The notes: generated by a model from the letters alone, not told the origin. Shown: positions 52,886-61,930, counted from the stretch's first letter. The stretch: 64,000 nt of DNA from Planctomycetaceae bacterium (GCA_021732975.1 JAKFWC010000019.1:124001-188000), one strand, 5' to 3'. Numbers and translations are program-made.

Positions 52886-54472
52886 TCATGCTTTCTTCTT
52901 GCCTGTACTCTTGGTAGCGGGGGCTGGAGGTTCCGGTTCGCCGTCGAAGGCTTTGTTGCCGAACGCCGCTCGGGGTGGCGCGCCGGTTTCCTTCACTTCC
53001 TTCCGCAGGCGATCCAGCTCCGCGTGCAGTTCTTTGACCGTCTGCGCATACGCTGGGTCTTTGTAGAAATCCTTGACTTCCAGCGGGTCTTTCTCGCGGT
53101 CCAGCAGTTCCCAGTCATTCACATCGGGTTTGTAGTAATGAACCAGTTTGAAGCGGTCCGTGATCACTCCGTAATGCGGGCGAACGCGGTGCGGGACAGG
53201 GAACTCATAATAATGATAATACAAACTCGTGCGCCAATCGGCGGGCGTCTCACCACGACACAACGGCACGAGGCTCCGGCCCTGCATATCCGCGGGAATC
53301 TTCACGCCGGCAACATCCACAAACGTCTCCGCGAAGTCGATGAGTGAAACGATTTTGTTGTTCACACCACCCGGTTTCGTGACACCGGGCCAACGGACGA
53401 GGAGCGGACTCCGCAGCGATTCCTCGAAGATCCAGCGCTTGTCGAACCAGCCGTGCTCGCCGAGATAAAAACCCTGGTCGGACGAGCAGACCACGATGGT
53501 ATTCTCCGCAAGTCCGGCTTCTTCCAGATAGGCCAGCATGCGGCCGATGTTCTCGTCGACCGCTTTCACACACGCAAGGTAGTCGTGCATGTAGCGATTG
53601 TAGCGCCAGCGAATCAGATCCTTACCGGTGAGGTTCGCTTTGCGGAAGGCTTCGTTGCGCGGTTCGTAGTACGCATCCCATACTTGGCGTTGTTCAGCGG
53701 TCATGTTCGGCGCGGGCCGGAACTTGGCATCGAGATCGGTGAACGTGCGGTCGAGACCCATATCGTGATCGCTGACCGCCTTGCTTCGTCCGGCATAATT
53801 ATCGAACAACGTTTCCGGTTCGGGGTATTGCCGGTCCTTGTCCCAGCCGAGGTGCCGCAGGGCCGGTGACCATTCTCGATGCGGGGCCTTGTGCTGGCTC
53901 ATGAGCAGGAACGGCTTCGATTTGTCGCGGTTCTTCAGCCATTCAATCGAGAGATCCGTGATGATGTCGGTGGTGTACCCCGTGTGTTTGACCGGTTCCC
54001 CGTTGCGAATCATTGGCGGGTTGTAGTAGAGCCCCTGTCCCGGCAGGATGTGCCAGTGATCGAAACCGGTGGGGTCGCTGATGAGATGCCATTTACCGAT
54101 TACCGCGGTGCTGTAACCCGCGGCTTGCAGCAACTTGGGGAACGTCTGCTGGCTGCTATCGAAGCGGCTGTTGGAGTTGTTATAGAACCCGTTGAGGTGC
54201 GAATATTTCCCGGTGAGAATGGACGCCCGGCTCGGCCCACAGATGGAGTTCGTCACCAGACACCGATCGAACCGCGTCCCCTCTTTGCCGATGCGATCCA
54301 TGTGCGGCGTGTCGAGCAACTTGCGTTTGTCGCCATACGCGCTGATGGCCTGACAGGTCAGATCGTCCGAAAAGAGAAATAGAATGTTTGGTGGCTTCGT
54401 CTCCGCCGCTTTCACAACGGAGCAACTTGCCAATAGCAATCCGAACAGGCTGAAACGGGATAAGTGCATCAT
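52886..54472 (-). CDS. Secreted sulfatase
   Basis: 528 residues from ATG 54472 or 54469 (GAGGAG upstream). Signal about 1-22; LLASC could also be read as a weak lipobox. Formylglycine signature C78-G-P-S-R with ILTGKYSH; FLFSDDLTCQAISAYGD is the metal loop and CSSDQGFYLGEHGW the second half of the site. HKAPHREWSP and long middle inserts resemble mucin/heparan-type sulfatases of family S1_11-like members, but no substrate can be assigned. The last 30 residues are Lys/Pro-rich. 99 bp upstream of the sulfatase pair on the same strand, so all three may form one operon. Confidence 0.93.
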   Translation of the reverse strand: MMHLSRFSLFGLLLASCSVVKAAETKPPNILFLFSDDLTCQAISAYGDKRKLLDTPHMDRIGKEGTRFDRCLVTNSICGPSRASILTGKYSHLNGFYNNSNSRFDSSQQTFPKLLQAAGYSTAVIGKWHLISDPTGFDHWHILPGQGLYYNPPMIRNGEPVKHTGYTTDIITDLSIEWLKNRDKSKPFLLMSQHKAPHREWSPALRHLGWDKDRQYPEPETLFDNYAGRSKAVSDHDMGLDRTFTDLDAKFRPAPNMTAEQRQVWDAYYEPRNEAFRKANLTGKDLIRWRYNRYMHDYLACVKAVDENIGRMLAYLEEAGLAENTIVVCSSDQGFYLGEHGWFDKRWIFEESLRSPLLVRWPGVTKPGGVNNKIVSLIDFAETFVDVAGVKIPADMQGRSLVPLCRGETPADWRTSLYYHYYEFPVPHRVRPHYGVITDRFKLVHYYKPDVNDWELLDREKDPLEVKDFYKDPAYAQTVKELHAELDRLRKEVKETGAPPRAAFGNKAFDGEPEPPAPATKSTGKKKA

Positions 54473-54648
54473 GGGACGCTCCTCGGTGGTGTCTGCGATT
54501 CCGGAGATGGGTTCGTAGTTTACACTGGTTTCCCATCACAAGACATCGTCGCCGAGTTCGTCTCGGCTGAGTGTTGAACATTGACAAGCACCCTGCCATT
54601 GGGCGATGAAGGAACGAGGGGAACGTGGTCATTTTGAAGGGCACGGCG

Positions 54649-56001
54649 ATGTCGAGGGCACTCCGGCGGGGATGGATAGCGGTCGCATTGGGGATGACGA
54701 TCACCACGACGGCATTCGCCGCAGACTTGACCGCACTCCGCGAGCACAACTGGCATCAATGGCGCGGCCCCGCTGCCACCGGTGTCGCTATACATGGTGA
54801 CCCGCCGGTCGAATGGGGCGAAACGCGGAATGTGAAATGGAAAGCCGAGATCCCCGGCAACGGCAAATCGACGCCGATTGTCTGGGAAAACCGCGTCTTT
54901 CTGATCACGGCGATCAACACGGATATGGTTGCCGAAGGGGTCGCGAAGCCGGAAGAGCAACCGCAACGGCCGTTCGGCATCAAGTTCCCGAACACGAAAT
55001 ATCGCTTTGTCGTGATGTGCCTCGATCGCACTACGGGCAAGGTGCTGTGGGAACGGACCGCGGTCGAAGAGCTGCCGCACGAAGGGCATCATGGTGACAA
55101 CAGCTTTGCTACGGCATCCCCCACGACCGATGGCGAGCGCGTGTACGTCTCTTTCGGTTCGCGCGGACTGTATTGCTATAGCCTCGATGGCGAACTGCTC
55201 TGGAAGAAGAAGCTCGGGAATGTCGAAACGCGGCTGAGTTTCGGCGAGGCGTGCTCACCCGTGGTGCATGGCGATTTCGTGGTGCTCAATCGCGATAACG
55301 ACAGCGATTCACGGATTCTCGTGTTCGATGCCCGCACTGGCGATCTTCGGTGGGAAGCGAAACGCGAGGAGAAGAGTGCTTGGGCGACGCCGCTGATTGT
55401 GGAACATCAGGGCCGGACGCAACTCATCACCAATGCCAGCCAGCGCGTGCGGAGTTACGATCTGATGACCGGTGAAGTCCTCTGGCAATGCGGCGGACAG
55501 GTGGGCAATGTGACGCCCTGCCCTGTTGTCTGGGGCGATCAGGTCATCTGCATGAGCGGGTACCGCGGGAGCATGGCGATGTCGTTGCCACTCGATGCCC
55601 AGGGCGATATCACCGAGACCGATCGCATCGCGTGGCGATACGGCAAGGACACGCCGTATGTCCCGTCGCCGTTGTTGTATGGCGACCTGCTCTACTTCAA
55701 CAAATTGAACAACGGGATTTTGACGATTCTCGATGCGAAGACCGGGACGCCGGTGCTGGAATCAGTGCGCATGCCGGGGATCAGCAACATTTATGCATCG
55801 CCCGTGGGCGCCGCCGACCGTGTGTATTTCCTCGGCCGCGATGGAACCACGCTCGTCACCAAGCATGCGAAAACGCTGGAAGTCCTCGCCAATAACAAGC
55901 TGGACGACTCGTTTGATGCATCTCCGGCAATCGTCGGCAAGCAGATCTTTCTGCGAGGATCGAAGAGCGTGTATTGCCTTGAAGCAATGGCGGCTGAATG
56001 A
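54649..56001 (+). CDS. Secreted PQQ-type beta-propeller (BamB-like) protein
   Basis: 450 residues from ATG 54649 (AAGGGC upstream; the GTG at 54625 is less likely). Signal peptide about 1-24. HNWHQWRGPAATGVA opens the domain as in many planctomycete members. Repeated blades include LDRTTGKVLWER, SLDGELLWKKKL, DARTGDLRWEAK, DLMTGEVLWQCGG and DAKTGTPVLESV. No quinoprotein-dehydrogenase catalytic motif was seen, so binding or scaffold function is more likely than enzymatic activity. Divergent from the sulfatase cluster. Confidence 0.9.
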   Translation: MSRALRRGWIAVALGMTITTTAFAADLTALREHNWHQWRGPAATGVAIHGDPPVEWGETRNVKWKAEIPGNGKSTPIVWENRVFLITAINTDMVAEGVAKPEEQPQRPFGIKFPNTKYRFVVMCLDRTTGKVLWERTAVEELPHEGHHGDNSFATASPTTDGERVYVSFGSRGLYCYSLDGELLWKKKLGNVETRLSFGEACSPVVHGDFVVLNRDNDSDSRILVFDARTGDLRWEAKREEKSAWATPLIVEHQGRTQLITNASQRVRSYDLMTGEVLWQCGGQVGNVTPCPVVWGDQVICMSGYRGSMAMSLPLDAQGDITETDRIAWRYGKDTPYVPSPLLYGDLLYFNKLNNGILTILDAKTGTPVLESVRMPGISNIYASPVGAADRVYFLGRDGTTLVTKHAKTLEVLANNKLDDSFDASPAIVGKQIFLRGSKSVYCLEAMAAE

Positions 56002-56016
56002 TCGGCCATCCCCCGG

Positions 56017-56093
56017 TGTGTCACGACCGTGTCGGCCGTACGATTTTTGGAGAGCATTTTGCTACTTCGCACGGCCGACACGGCCGTGGCACA
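56017..56093. repeat. 77-bp palindromic element, 'cggccgtgtcggccg' family (copy 2)
   Basis: Arms 56017-56039 and 56071-56093 match with two substitutions; the loop ends in ttgctacttcg, as in copy 1 at 46550-46623. It lies between convergent PQQ-repeat and DUF1501 genes. Confidence 0.88.
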
Positions 56094-56111
56094 GCAATTC
56101 TCGGCTGGTTG

Positions 56112-57455
56112 TCAGACCACCTCGGGTAGCGGTTGATAGCTGCTGTCGACGACGTACTGCGGGCGGCCGGAGAGGTCGTGCATCTTCACGTTGTAAATGT
56201 CGATCCCAAGATTGTGATACAACGTCGCGAAGACTTCCGCAAAGTGGATCGGCCGGGATGCGACTTCGGCTCCCAGCCGATCGGTGGATCCAATCACCTG
56301 ACCGCCGCGCATGCCACCGCCGGCAATGAGACCGCCGCCGACTTGCGGCCAGTGATCGCGCCCCGCTTCCGGGTTGATCCGCGGTGTGCGGCCGAATTCA
56401 CCCCACGCGACGACCGACACATCATCGAGCATCCCTCGATAGGCGAGGTCTTCGATGAGGGCGGAAAGTCCTTGATCGAACTGAGGCAGGTGCGTGTTCT
56501 TCATGCCGTTGAAGTTATCGCTGTGGAAGTCCCAGCGACCGAAATTCAGCGTTACCACACGACAACCGGCCTCGACCAACCGCCGGGCCATCAGAAAGTG
56601 CTCAAGGTTTCGCGGTGCCCCATCGCCGAAGTTCTTTGCGTCCCCTTTGCCGTAGCGCTCACGGACTTCCGCCGATTCTTTCGAGAGATCGAGAGCTTCC
56701 GCGAGCGCACTCGACGTGAGAATGTTGAAGGCCTGCTCGGTGAGGGAATCCATGCCGCCCATCATCCCGCTGGCATCGACATCGCGGCGGAATTGATCGA
56801 ACGCGGTCAGTAAGTTACGGCGGTCGCCAAGCCGTTGCGTGTTGAGTCCTTTCATCAGCATGTCATCGCGGCTCGGTCCCGATGGCCGGAATGCGGCGTT
56901 GGCAATGCCGAGGAATCCCGGCAGTCCGGGTGAGCCATACGGCGGATGCCCCGTATCGGGGGACAAGCCAATGAACGGCGGCACGGCTTTGTTTTTCGCG
57001 CCGAGCAATTTCCCCGTCACCGACCCGAACGACGGCCAGCCTCCCGGCGGCGGATTTCGCTTGGAATGGCCGGTGTAGCAGATGTATGAATCGTGATCGC
57101 CGTCGGGCGAACCGACGACGGATCGCAACGGAATCAAATGGTGCATGATCTTGGCGAGCCGGGGCATGTGCTCGCAGATTTCGATGCCGGGAACGGTGGT
57201 GGCGATGGGTCGGAACTCGCCGCGGATTTCGCTGGGGGCGTCCATCTTCAGGTCGTACATGTCCTGGTGCGACGGGGCACCGCACATGTAGATCATGATG
57301 ACGGCTTTTTTCGACGCCCGAATCCCCGCGGCTTGCTCGGCCCGCAGCAATTGCGGCAGCGTCAGCCCGCCCAGTCCGAGGGCCCCGATGCGGAGCGCTT
57401 CCCGCCGCGTCACTCCGGAACACAGCGGCACGTCGTGGTTCAGAAGATTCAGCAT
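56112..57455 (-). CDS. DUF1501 protein with Tat signal, without adjacent DUF1549/1553 partner
   Basis: 447 residues. VTRREALRIGALGLGGLTL is a Tat signal. DUF1501 marks: [76 protein letters not shown]. Unlike the other two DUF1501 genes in the window it has no DUF1549/DUF1553 partner next to it. An ECF sigma/anti-sigma pair lies directly upstream on the same strand (160-bp gap), which may control it. Confidence 0.92.
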   Translation of the reverse strand: MLNLLNHDVPLCSGVTRREALRIGALGLGGLTLPQLLRAEQAAGIRASKKAVIMIYMCGAPSHQDMYDLKMDAPSEIRGEFRPIATTVPGIEICEHMPRLAKIMHHLIPLRSVVGSPDGDHDSYICYTGHSKRNPPPGGWPSFGSVTGKLLGAKNKAVPPFIGLSPDTGHPPYGSPGLPGFLGIANAAFRPSGPSRDDMLMKGLNTQRLGDRRNLLTAFDQFRRDVDASGMMGGMDSLTEQAFNILTSSALAEALDLSKESAEVRERYGKGDAKNFGDGAPRNLEHFLMARRLVEAGCRVVTLNFGRWDFHSDNFNGMKNTHLPQFDQGLSALIEDLAYRGMLDDVSVVAWGEFGRTPRINPEAGRDHWPQVGGGLIAGGGMRGGQVIGSTDRLGAEVASRPIHFAEVFATLYHNLGIDIYNVKMHDLSGRPQYVVDSSYQPLPEVV

Positions 57456-57615
57456 GAGAAGGCCTTACACCGATTTCAACGCGTGGAATGACAGCTCGCA
57501 GACCGATGCCTTCGTCCGATTGGTATCGGCGAGTCAGACACATGCACATGATTGCATATGAAAGCCTACCACATCGACAGAGCAAGAGCCAGATCGGACA
57601 GGCGGATTGCGGCGA

Positions 57616-58425
57616 TCAGGTGAAGTTGCGGGATTCTCTCATCAGCCGTTGGAGTTCGCGCAATTCAGCGCCGCCGACGGAACGGACGTAGCAGATGTAG
57701 ACCCAGTTTCCTTCCCGCCAGACGCAACGGCTGAAACCGGGAATGTACTCCACATCACTCACGGTGGAGAAATCCCCCTCGCCGGGCGCATCGCGGAAAT
57801 GCGACACGGGAACGATCACCAACCGTCCGCGCAGGAGTGGGGGGGCCTGCGAACCCTTGAACTCAAACGGGACGAGGGCCGCCACGAACAAGGCACGGGG
57901 ACTTCCCGCCGGGAAGTGATGGATCAGGTCGGCTTCCAGTTGGAAGAACGAACGCCAAACGAGCGGCAAAACGGGTGACCACGGTGGCACGGAGTACGGG
58001 GTCAGATCGGTTAGATCACTGGCGATGTTTGCATCGACCATCGCGACAGTGATCAGGCTCGATGAGGGTTGCCAAGGCTGCCAAACAAATGCAACCAGTA
58101 CCAGCGAGGCCACAACAGCCAGCGACGCCATCCATTTGCGGCGTGACGGTTGGGGTGCGCTGACAGACACTGCCGAGGGAATGATCGGTCCTAATCGTTC
58201 CGTGAGCCGGGTTTCCAGACCGTCAGGAATGGCGACATTGGCCATCGCGTTGGTGAGTTGGACATTCCAAGCCCACCGTTGGGACATCGTCTTTCGGCAC
58301 GCTGCACACTGGGACAGATGCCGTTGGGCTTCCGCAGCGAGCGCATCGTCTGCGCTGATCGCGCCGATGGCAATCCCTTCCAGCAGTTCCTGAGCTTCCC
58401 AACATTCCATGGCGTGCTTCGTCAT
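57616..58425 (-). CDS. Zinc-finger anti-sigma factor
   Basis: 269 residues. The N-terminus has the ZAS pattern: C8, H36-x3-C40-x2-C43 (HLSQCAACRK), which binds zinc and holds ECF sigma factors. One membrane helix lies at about 98-115 (MASLAVVASLVLVAFVW). The remaining 150 residues are outside the cytoplasm, with no known domain. The ATG at 58425 overlaps the stop of the sigma-factor gene (ATGA), the normal arrangement for a cognate pair. Confidence 0.9.
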   Translation of the reverse strand: MTKHAMECWEAQELLEGIAIGAISADDALAAEAQRHLSQCAACRKTMSQRWAWNVQLTNAMANVAIPDGLETRLTERLGPIIPSAVSVSAPQPSRRKWMASLAVVASLVLVAFVWQPWQPSSSLITVAMVDANIASDLTDLTPYSVPPWSPVLPLVWRSFFQLEADLIHHFPAGSPRALFVAALVPFEFKGSQAPPLLRGRLVIVPVSHFRDAPGEGDFSTVSDVEYIPGFSRCVWREGNWVYICYVRSVGGAELRELQRLMRESRNFT

Positions 58426-58967
58426 ACGGGGGTCTCGCGCGGGCGGCGTGCCGGCCGGGGGACCAGGTCTTCGTCGCGATTCTGTTCTCCGAGCCGGTCG
58501 CGCAAATGGGCTTTGGCCCGCGCGAGCCGACTCATGACAGTTCCGAGCGGAATTCCCAATTCCGCGGCGATGTCCTTGTAGCTGAATTCCTGAAAGTAAA
58601 AGAGCACAACCGGCACGCGAAATTCCTCGGGCAATTCGGCAAGCGCGGCCTGCAAAGTTTGGGGATCAATCGTTTCCGGCGGTTCGACCTCGGCGGCCAG
58701 ATCCCATTCCGGGTTCCAGGCGACCACTTTGGCCTCGTGCCGTTTTCGGCGCAGAAACAGATTCCGCACGATTGACGCCAGCCAGGGGCGCGCCCGCGAC
58801 GAATCTCGCAACTGCGTAAAATGAGTCTGTGCTTGAAGATAGGTTTGCTGCGTCAGATCTTCCGCATCCGCCGCTGAACCGGACAGTCGAAACGCCACCC
58901 GATACACAAACGCGTAGTGCGCGTGCAGCAGTTCCGCGACTGTCACGGCGGGCGCACCGTCGCTCAT
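58422..58967 (-). CDS. ECF RNA polymerase sigma factor
   Basis: 181 residues from ATG 58967 (AGAGAGG upstream; the frame is open 12 codons further). Region 2: AFRLSGSAADAEDLTQQTYLQAQTHF and ARPWLASIVRNLFLRRKRH. Region 4: LPEEFRVPVVLFYFQEFSYKDIAAELGIPLGTVMSRLARAKAHLRDRL (in parts: YKDIAAELGIPLGTVMSRL), a clear RpoE/SigW-type helix-turn-helix. It is coupled to the zinc-finger anti-sigma gene. The target promoters are not known. Confidence 0.93.
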   Translation of the reverse strand: MSDGAPAVTVAELLHAHYAFVYRVAFRLSGSAADAEDLTQQTYLQAQTHFTQLRDSSRARPWLASIVRNLFLRRKRHEAKVVAWNPEWDLAAEVEPPETIDPQTLQAALAELPEEFRVPVVLFYFQEFSYKDIAAELGIPLGTVMSRLARAKAHLRDRLGEQNRDEDLVPRPARRPRETPV

Positions 58968-59158
58968 CGGCAGAAAACCTCTCTCCACAAGGGGGACGCG
59001 CAACCAGCCTGCGATATTCCCGAGAAGTGAGCGGACATCTTAAATCCCTCCCAACTTCAAGGAGTGATCTCACTTCGGCATGGGCGCCCTTAGTGTACCA
59101 TGCCGCTATACAGCATGTCGCGCTCGGCAACCGTTTGCAGCGCATCGGGGATGAATTG

Positions 59159-60190
59159 ATGACCGTAGCGAAGACGCAAGCCTATGGAGCCTCGCGGTCG
59201 GAAGGTGCCCGGCCGCTGAAGCAGTTGCTGCCGCTGGCGACGCCGTTGTCGTTGATGGTCGACCCGACGAACGCGTGCAACTTCAAGTGCGTCTTCTGTC
59301 CCACCGGCGACGCGGACCTGTTGAAGAGCGTCGGCCGCGAGAAGGGAATGCTTTCGCTGGAGTTGTTTCGCAAGATCATTGACGATCTGAACGGCTTCCC
59401 TGAGCCGGTCAAAGTGCTGCATCTCTACAAGGATGGCGAACCGCTCGCGAACAAGTCTCTGCCGGACATGATTGCTTATGCCCGAGCGAGTGGTCGCGTA
59501 AACCGGATTGAAACGACCACGAATGGATCGCTGCTGACGGAAGACCGGGCGCGAGCGCTGATCGACGCCGGGATCGATGGCATTCGCATTTCGGTCTACG
59601 CGGTGGATACGCCGGGGTATCGCACCATCGCGAAAACCACCGTCGAATTCGAGACGATTTGTACCAATGTTGCCCGTTTGTTCGCATTGAAAACAGAGTT
59701 ACGGCCATCACTTCACGTGCATTGCAAAATTGTTGACGCCGGGCTGAGCGACGACGAAAAGCAACGCTTTCATCAGGCGTTTACGGGGATTTGCGACAGT
59801 CTGCATATCGACGCCATCATGGGTTGGTCGAATACCGTCGACCGGGATCTGACGCTGGGTCGCAATCCGGTGTTCGGCATTTCCGGGGCTCTGCTCAAGA
59901 CGAGCCGGGTTGCGTGTTCCGAACCGTTCATGAAGCTCGCAGTGAACTCCAACGGCGACGTGTCCGTTTGTTGTGTCGACTGGGCGCACGACACCGTCGT
60001 CGGTGATGTCCAGCAGGAATCGTTGGTCGACATCTGGAACGGTTCCCGCCTGCGCGAATTACGGTTGAAACATCTCGCGGGCCGTCGCGGCGAAATCACG
60101 GCGTGCGCGACCTGCCAGTACATTCAGGGCTTGCCGGCCATCGCCGATCTCGACGACGACCTGGAGCGTTTGCTCAGCATTTATTCGTAA
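59159..60190 (+). CDS. Radical SAM/SPASM-domain protein
   Basis: 343 residues from ATG 59159 (GGGGATGA before it; GTG 59093 is an alternative in the same frame). The radical SAM cluster motif is C40-x3-C44-x2-C47 (CNFKCVFC). The C-terminal SPASM region has CSEPFMKLAVNSNGDVSVCCVDW (in parts: CSEPFMKLAVN, VSVCCVDW), IWNGSRLRELR and CATCQY, which bind auxiliary Fe-S clusters. Such proteins modify peptides, sugars or cofactors, or take part in tRNA or envelope biosynthesis. No precursor peptide gene was seen nearby, so the substrate is open. Confidence 0.9.
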   Translation: MTVAKTQAYGASRSEGARPLKQLLPLATPLSLMVDPTNACNFKCVFCPTGDADLLKSVGREKGMLSLELFRKIIDDLNGFPEPVKVLHLYKDGEPLANKSLPDMIAYARASGRVNRIETTTNGSLLTEDRARALIDAGIDGIRISVYAVDTPGYRTIAKTTVEFETICTNVARLFALKTELRPSLHVHCKIVDAGLSDDEKQRFHQAFTGICDSLHIDAIMGWSNTVDRDLTLGRNPVFGISGALLKTSRVACSEPFMKLAVNSNGDVSVCCVDWAHDTVVGDVQQESLVDIWNGSRLRELRLKHLAGRRGEITACATCQYIQGLPAIADLDDDLERLLSIYS

Positions 60191-60198
60191 GAGGATGG

Positions 60199-60401
60199 GC
60201 CGCGAAAAGGCGCAAGAGACCGCAAAAAGAGAGGCAATTCAAAGCGGTTTTATCCACAGAAAGCACAGAAGACACAGAAGGGACGAAGAGAAAAGGAAAG
60301 AGATTTTCCGTCCTGGTTCTCCCCTAATTTCCTGTATCCTCTGTGCTTTCTGTGGATCAATCCCCTCTTCACATTTGCGTTCTTTTGCGCCTTTTCGCGG
60401 C
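60199..60401. repeat. Nested inverted repeat, 203 bp
   Basis: Outer arms 60199-60215 and 60385-60401 (gccgcgaaaaggcgcaa) pair perfectly over 17 bp. Inner arms 60252-60269 and 60340-60357 (atccacagaaagcacaga) pair perfectly over 18 bp. No coding function. The 318-bp gap between the radical SAM and peroxiredoxin genes is mostly this element; a promoter for the peroxiredoxin is expected after it but was not identified. Confidence 0.88.
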
Positions 60402-60508
60402 GAATCGTCTTTCTCCCTCTCCGAGTGTGGTGGCTTGCCCGTGCGGTGCGCGTGGCTATACTTCGGAGAGTTACCTGCCTCCCTCCCCGCAAAGAGGAAT
60501 CGTTTTCC

Positions 60509-61051
60509 ATGTCCGTTCGCGTCGGTCAACCGGCTCCCGAGTTCTCCGTTCAGGCATACGATCGCACCAAGGACGGCACCGATCACCAATTCAAGGATGT
60601 GAAGCTCGCCGACTACAAAGGCAAGTGGGTCTGCCTCTACTTCTATCCGCTCGATTTCACGTTCGTCTGTCCGACGGAAATCGTTTCGTTCAACAATGCC
60701 GTCGGCGATTTTGCCGATCGCGATTGCGTCGTACTGACCGCGAGCACCGACAGCGCGTTCTCGCATAAGGGCTGGTGCGACAGCCACGCCGATCTCAAGG
60801 CGATGAAGCATCTGATGCTCGCCGACACCACGCATGCGCTGTCCCAAGGCTTCGGTGTGTTGAAGGAAGACCAAGGGATCGCTTACCGCGGCACATTCCT
60901 GATCGATCCGACGGGCATCGTCCGTTGGATCTCGGTGAACGATCTCTCCGTCGGCCGCAACGTGGAAGAAGTGCTGCGGATTCTCGACGCCCTCCAGACG
61001 GACAAGCTCTGTCCCTGCAACTGGAACAAGGGCGATAAGACGCTGAACTAA
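60509..61051 (+). CDS. 2-Cys peroxiredoxin (AhpC/TSA family)
   Basis: 180 residues from ATG 60509 (AGAGGA upstream). DFTFVCPTE contains the peroxidatic Cys54 with its Pro/Thr environment; the C-terminal CPCNW (Cys168/Cys170) supplies a resolving Cys. The DPTGIVRWISVNDLSVGRNVEEVLRILDALQ segment (in parts) is typical of AhpC. It reduces hydrogen peroxide and organic peroxides in the cytoplasm. The next gene is an AhpD-like protein, the usual reductant partner. Confidence 0.93.
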   Translation: MSVRVGQPAPEFSVQAYDRTKDGTDHQFKDVKLADYKGKWVCLYFYPLDFTFVCPTEIVSFNNAVGDFADRDCVVLTASTDSAFSHKGWCDSHADLKAMKHLMLADTTHALSQGFGVLKEDQGIAYRGTFLIDPTGIVRWISVNDLSVGRNVEEVLRILDALQTDKLCPCNWNKGDKTLN

Positions 61052-61058
61052 GCACAAT

Positions 61059-61172
61059 CTCGTTCCCATGCTCCGCGTGGGAACGCACGTCCAAGACGCT
61101 CCGCGTCTCTCCACGACCATGGTGAGGCAGAGCCTCACGGACGCCCGTTCCCAGGCGGAGCCTGGGAACGAG
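61059..61172. repeat. Compound inverted repeat, 'cgttccca' family (copy 2)
   Basis: Begins ctcgttcccatgctccgcgtgggaacg and ends cgttcccaggcggagcctgggaacgag (given in pieces of the pairing arms: cgttccca/tgggaacg), with gacgctccgcgtc and gtgaggcagagcctcac-type hairpins between. Same family as 13893-14008. Sits between the peroxiredoxin and AhpD-like genes. Confidence 0.85.
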
Positions 61173-61195
61173 TTGCGGATGAAATCGAAACGAAG

Positions 61196-61217
61196 CCCAG
61201 GGATCGCCATCCCTGGG
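61196..61217 (+). terminator. Hairpin with short T-run
   Basis: cccaggga (61196-61203) and tccctggg (61210-61217) form an 8-bp stem followed by TTTCTT. It could end the peroxiredoxin transcript or partly separate it from the AhpD-like gene. Confidence 0.55.
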
Positions 61218-61246
61218 TTTCTTGCTACCTGTGGAAGCCCTCAGCC

Positions 61247-61873
61247 ATGCCGCGCATCGCTCCCGTCCCTGTTGCCTCGGCGACCGACAAAGCCGCACAC
61301 ACCTACGAACGTCTGCAGGAACTCTTCGGCGATGCCCCATTGCCCGAGCCGTTCCTGCTCTACGGCCGCGTTCCGGCGTTCCTGCAAGACTTCTACATGA
61401 ACTTCAAGAAGTTCTGCATGTCGGATGGCAAGCTCGATCAGAAGATGAAAGCGGTCATCGCTCTCGCCGTCGCCGGGAATGCGGGGTGCGACGTGTGGGC
61501 CGATTTCTTCGCCACGCGGCTCAAAACCCTCGGCGGCGATGACCAGACTGTCGCTGATGTCGCTGCCGTGTCGTCCGCATGTTCGATGTACAACGTCTTC
61601 TTCAAGTTCCGCGAACTCAGTGGTAGCGCCCTCTTCAGCGGCATGGCGGTCGGCCTGCGCGCGCACACATTTCAAGGGACTTCCCTCGATGAGAGGACTG
61701 TCGAACTGATCAACGTCGCCATCAGCGACATCAACAGTTGCAAGCCGTGCACCGAGGGACACGTCGCCAAATCGCGTGAGCTTGGCGTTTCCGACGAAGC
61801 GCTGCTGGAAACGATTCAGGTCGCATCGACGATGCAGGCCGGGATCCAATTTCTGAAACATGCTGGAAGTTGA
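61247..61873 (+). CDS. AhpD-like/carboxymuconolactone decarboxylase family protein
   Basis: 208 residues. The active-site pattern is SC165-K-P-C168-x3-H172, the thiol/His proton-relay site of AhpD, in the second half of an all-helical CMD-type fold duplicated in the protein (first half around CDVWADFF). AhpD passes electrons to AhpC peroxiredoxin. The gene follows the peroxiredoxin gene on the same strand, though two palindromic elements lie between. GGAAG precedes the ATG. Confidence 0.9.
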   Translation: MPRIAPVPVASATDKAAHTYERLQELFGDAPLPEPFLLYGRVPAFLQDFYMNFKKFCMSDGKLDQKMKAVIALAVAGNAGCDVWADFFATRLKTLGGDDQTVADVAAVSSACSMYNVFFKFRELSGSALFSGMAVGLRAHTFQGTSLDERTVELINVAISDINSCKPCTEGHVAKSRELGVSDEALLETIQVASTMQAGIQFLKHAGS

Positions 61874-61930
61874 TCTTGAGGGAACATCCTCGCTCGCGCT
61901 TTGCAGGATTCCACGACTCGCGACCATCCC

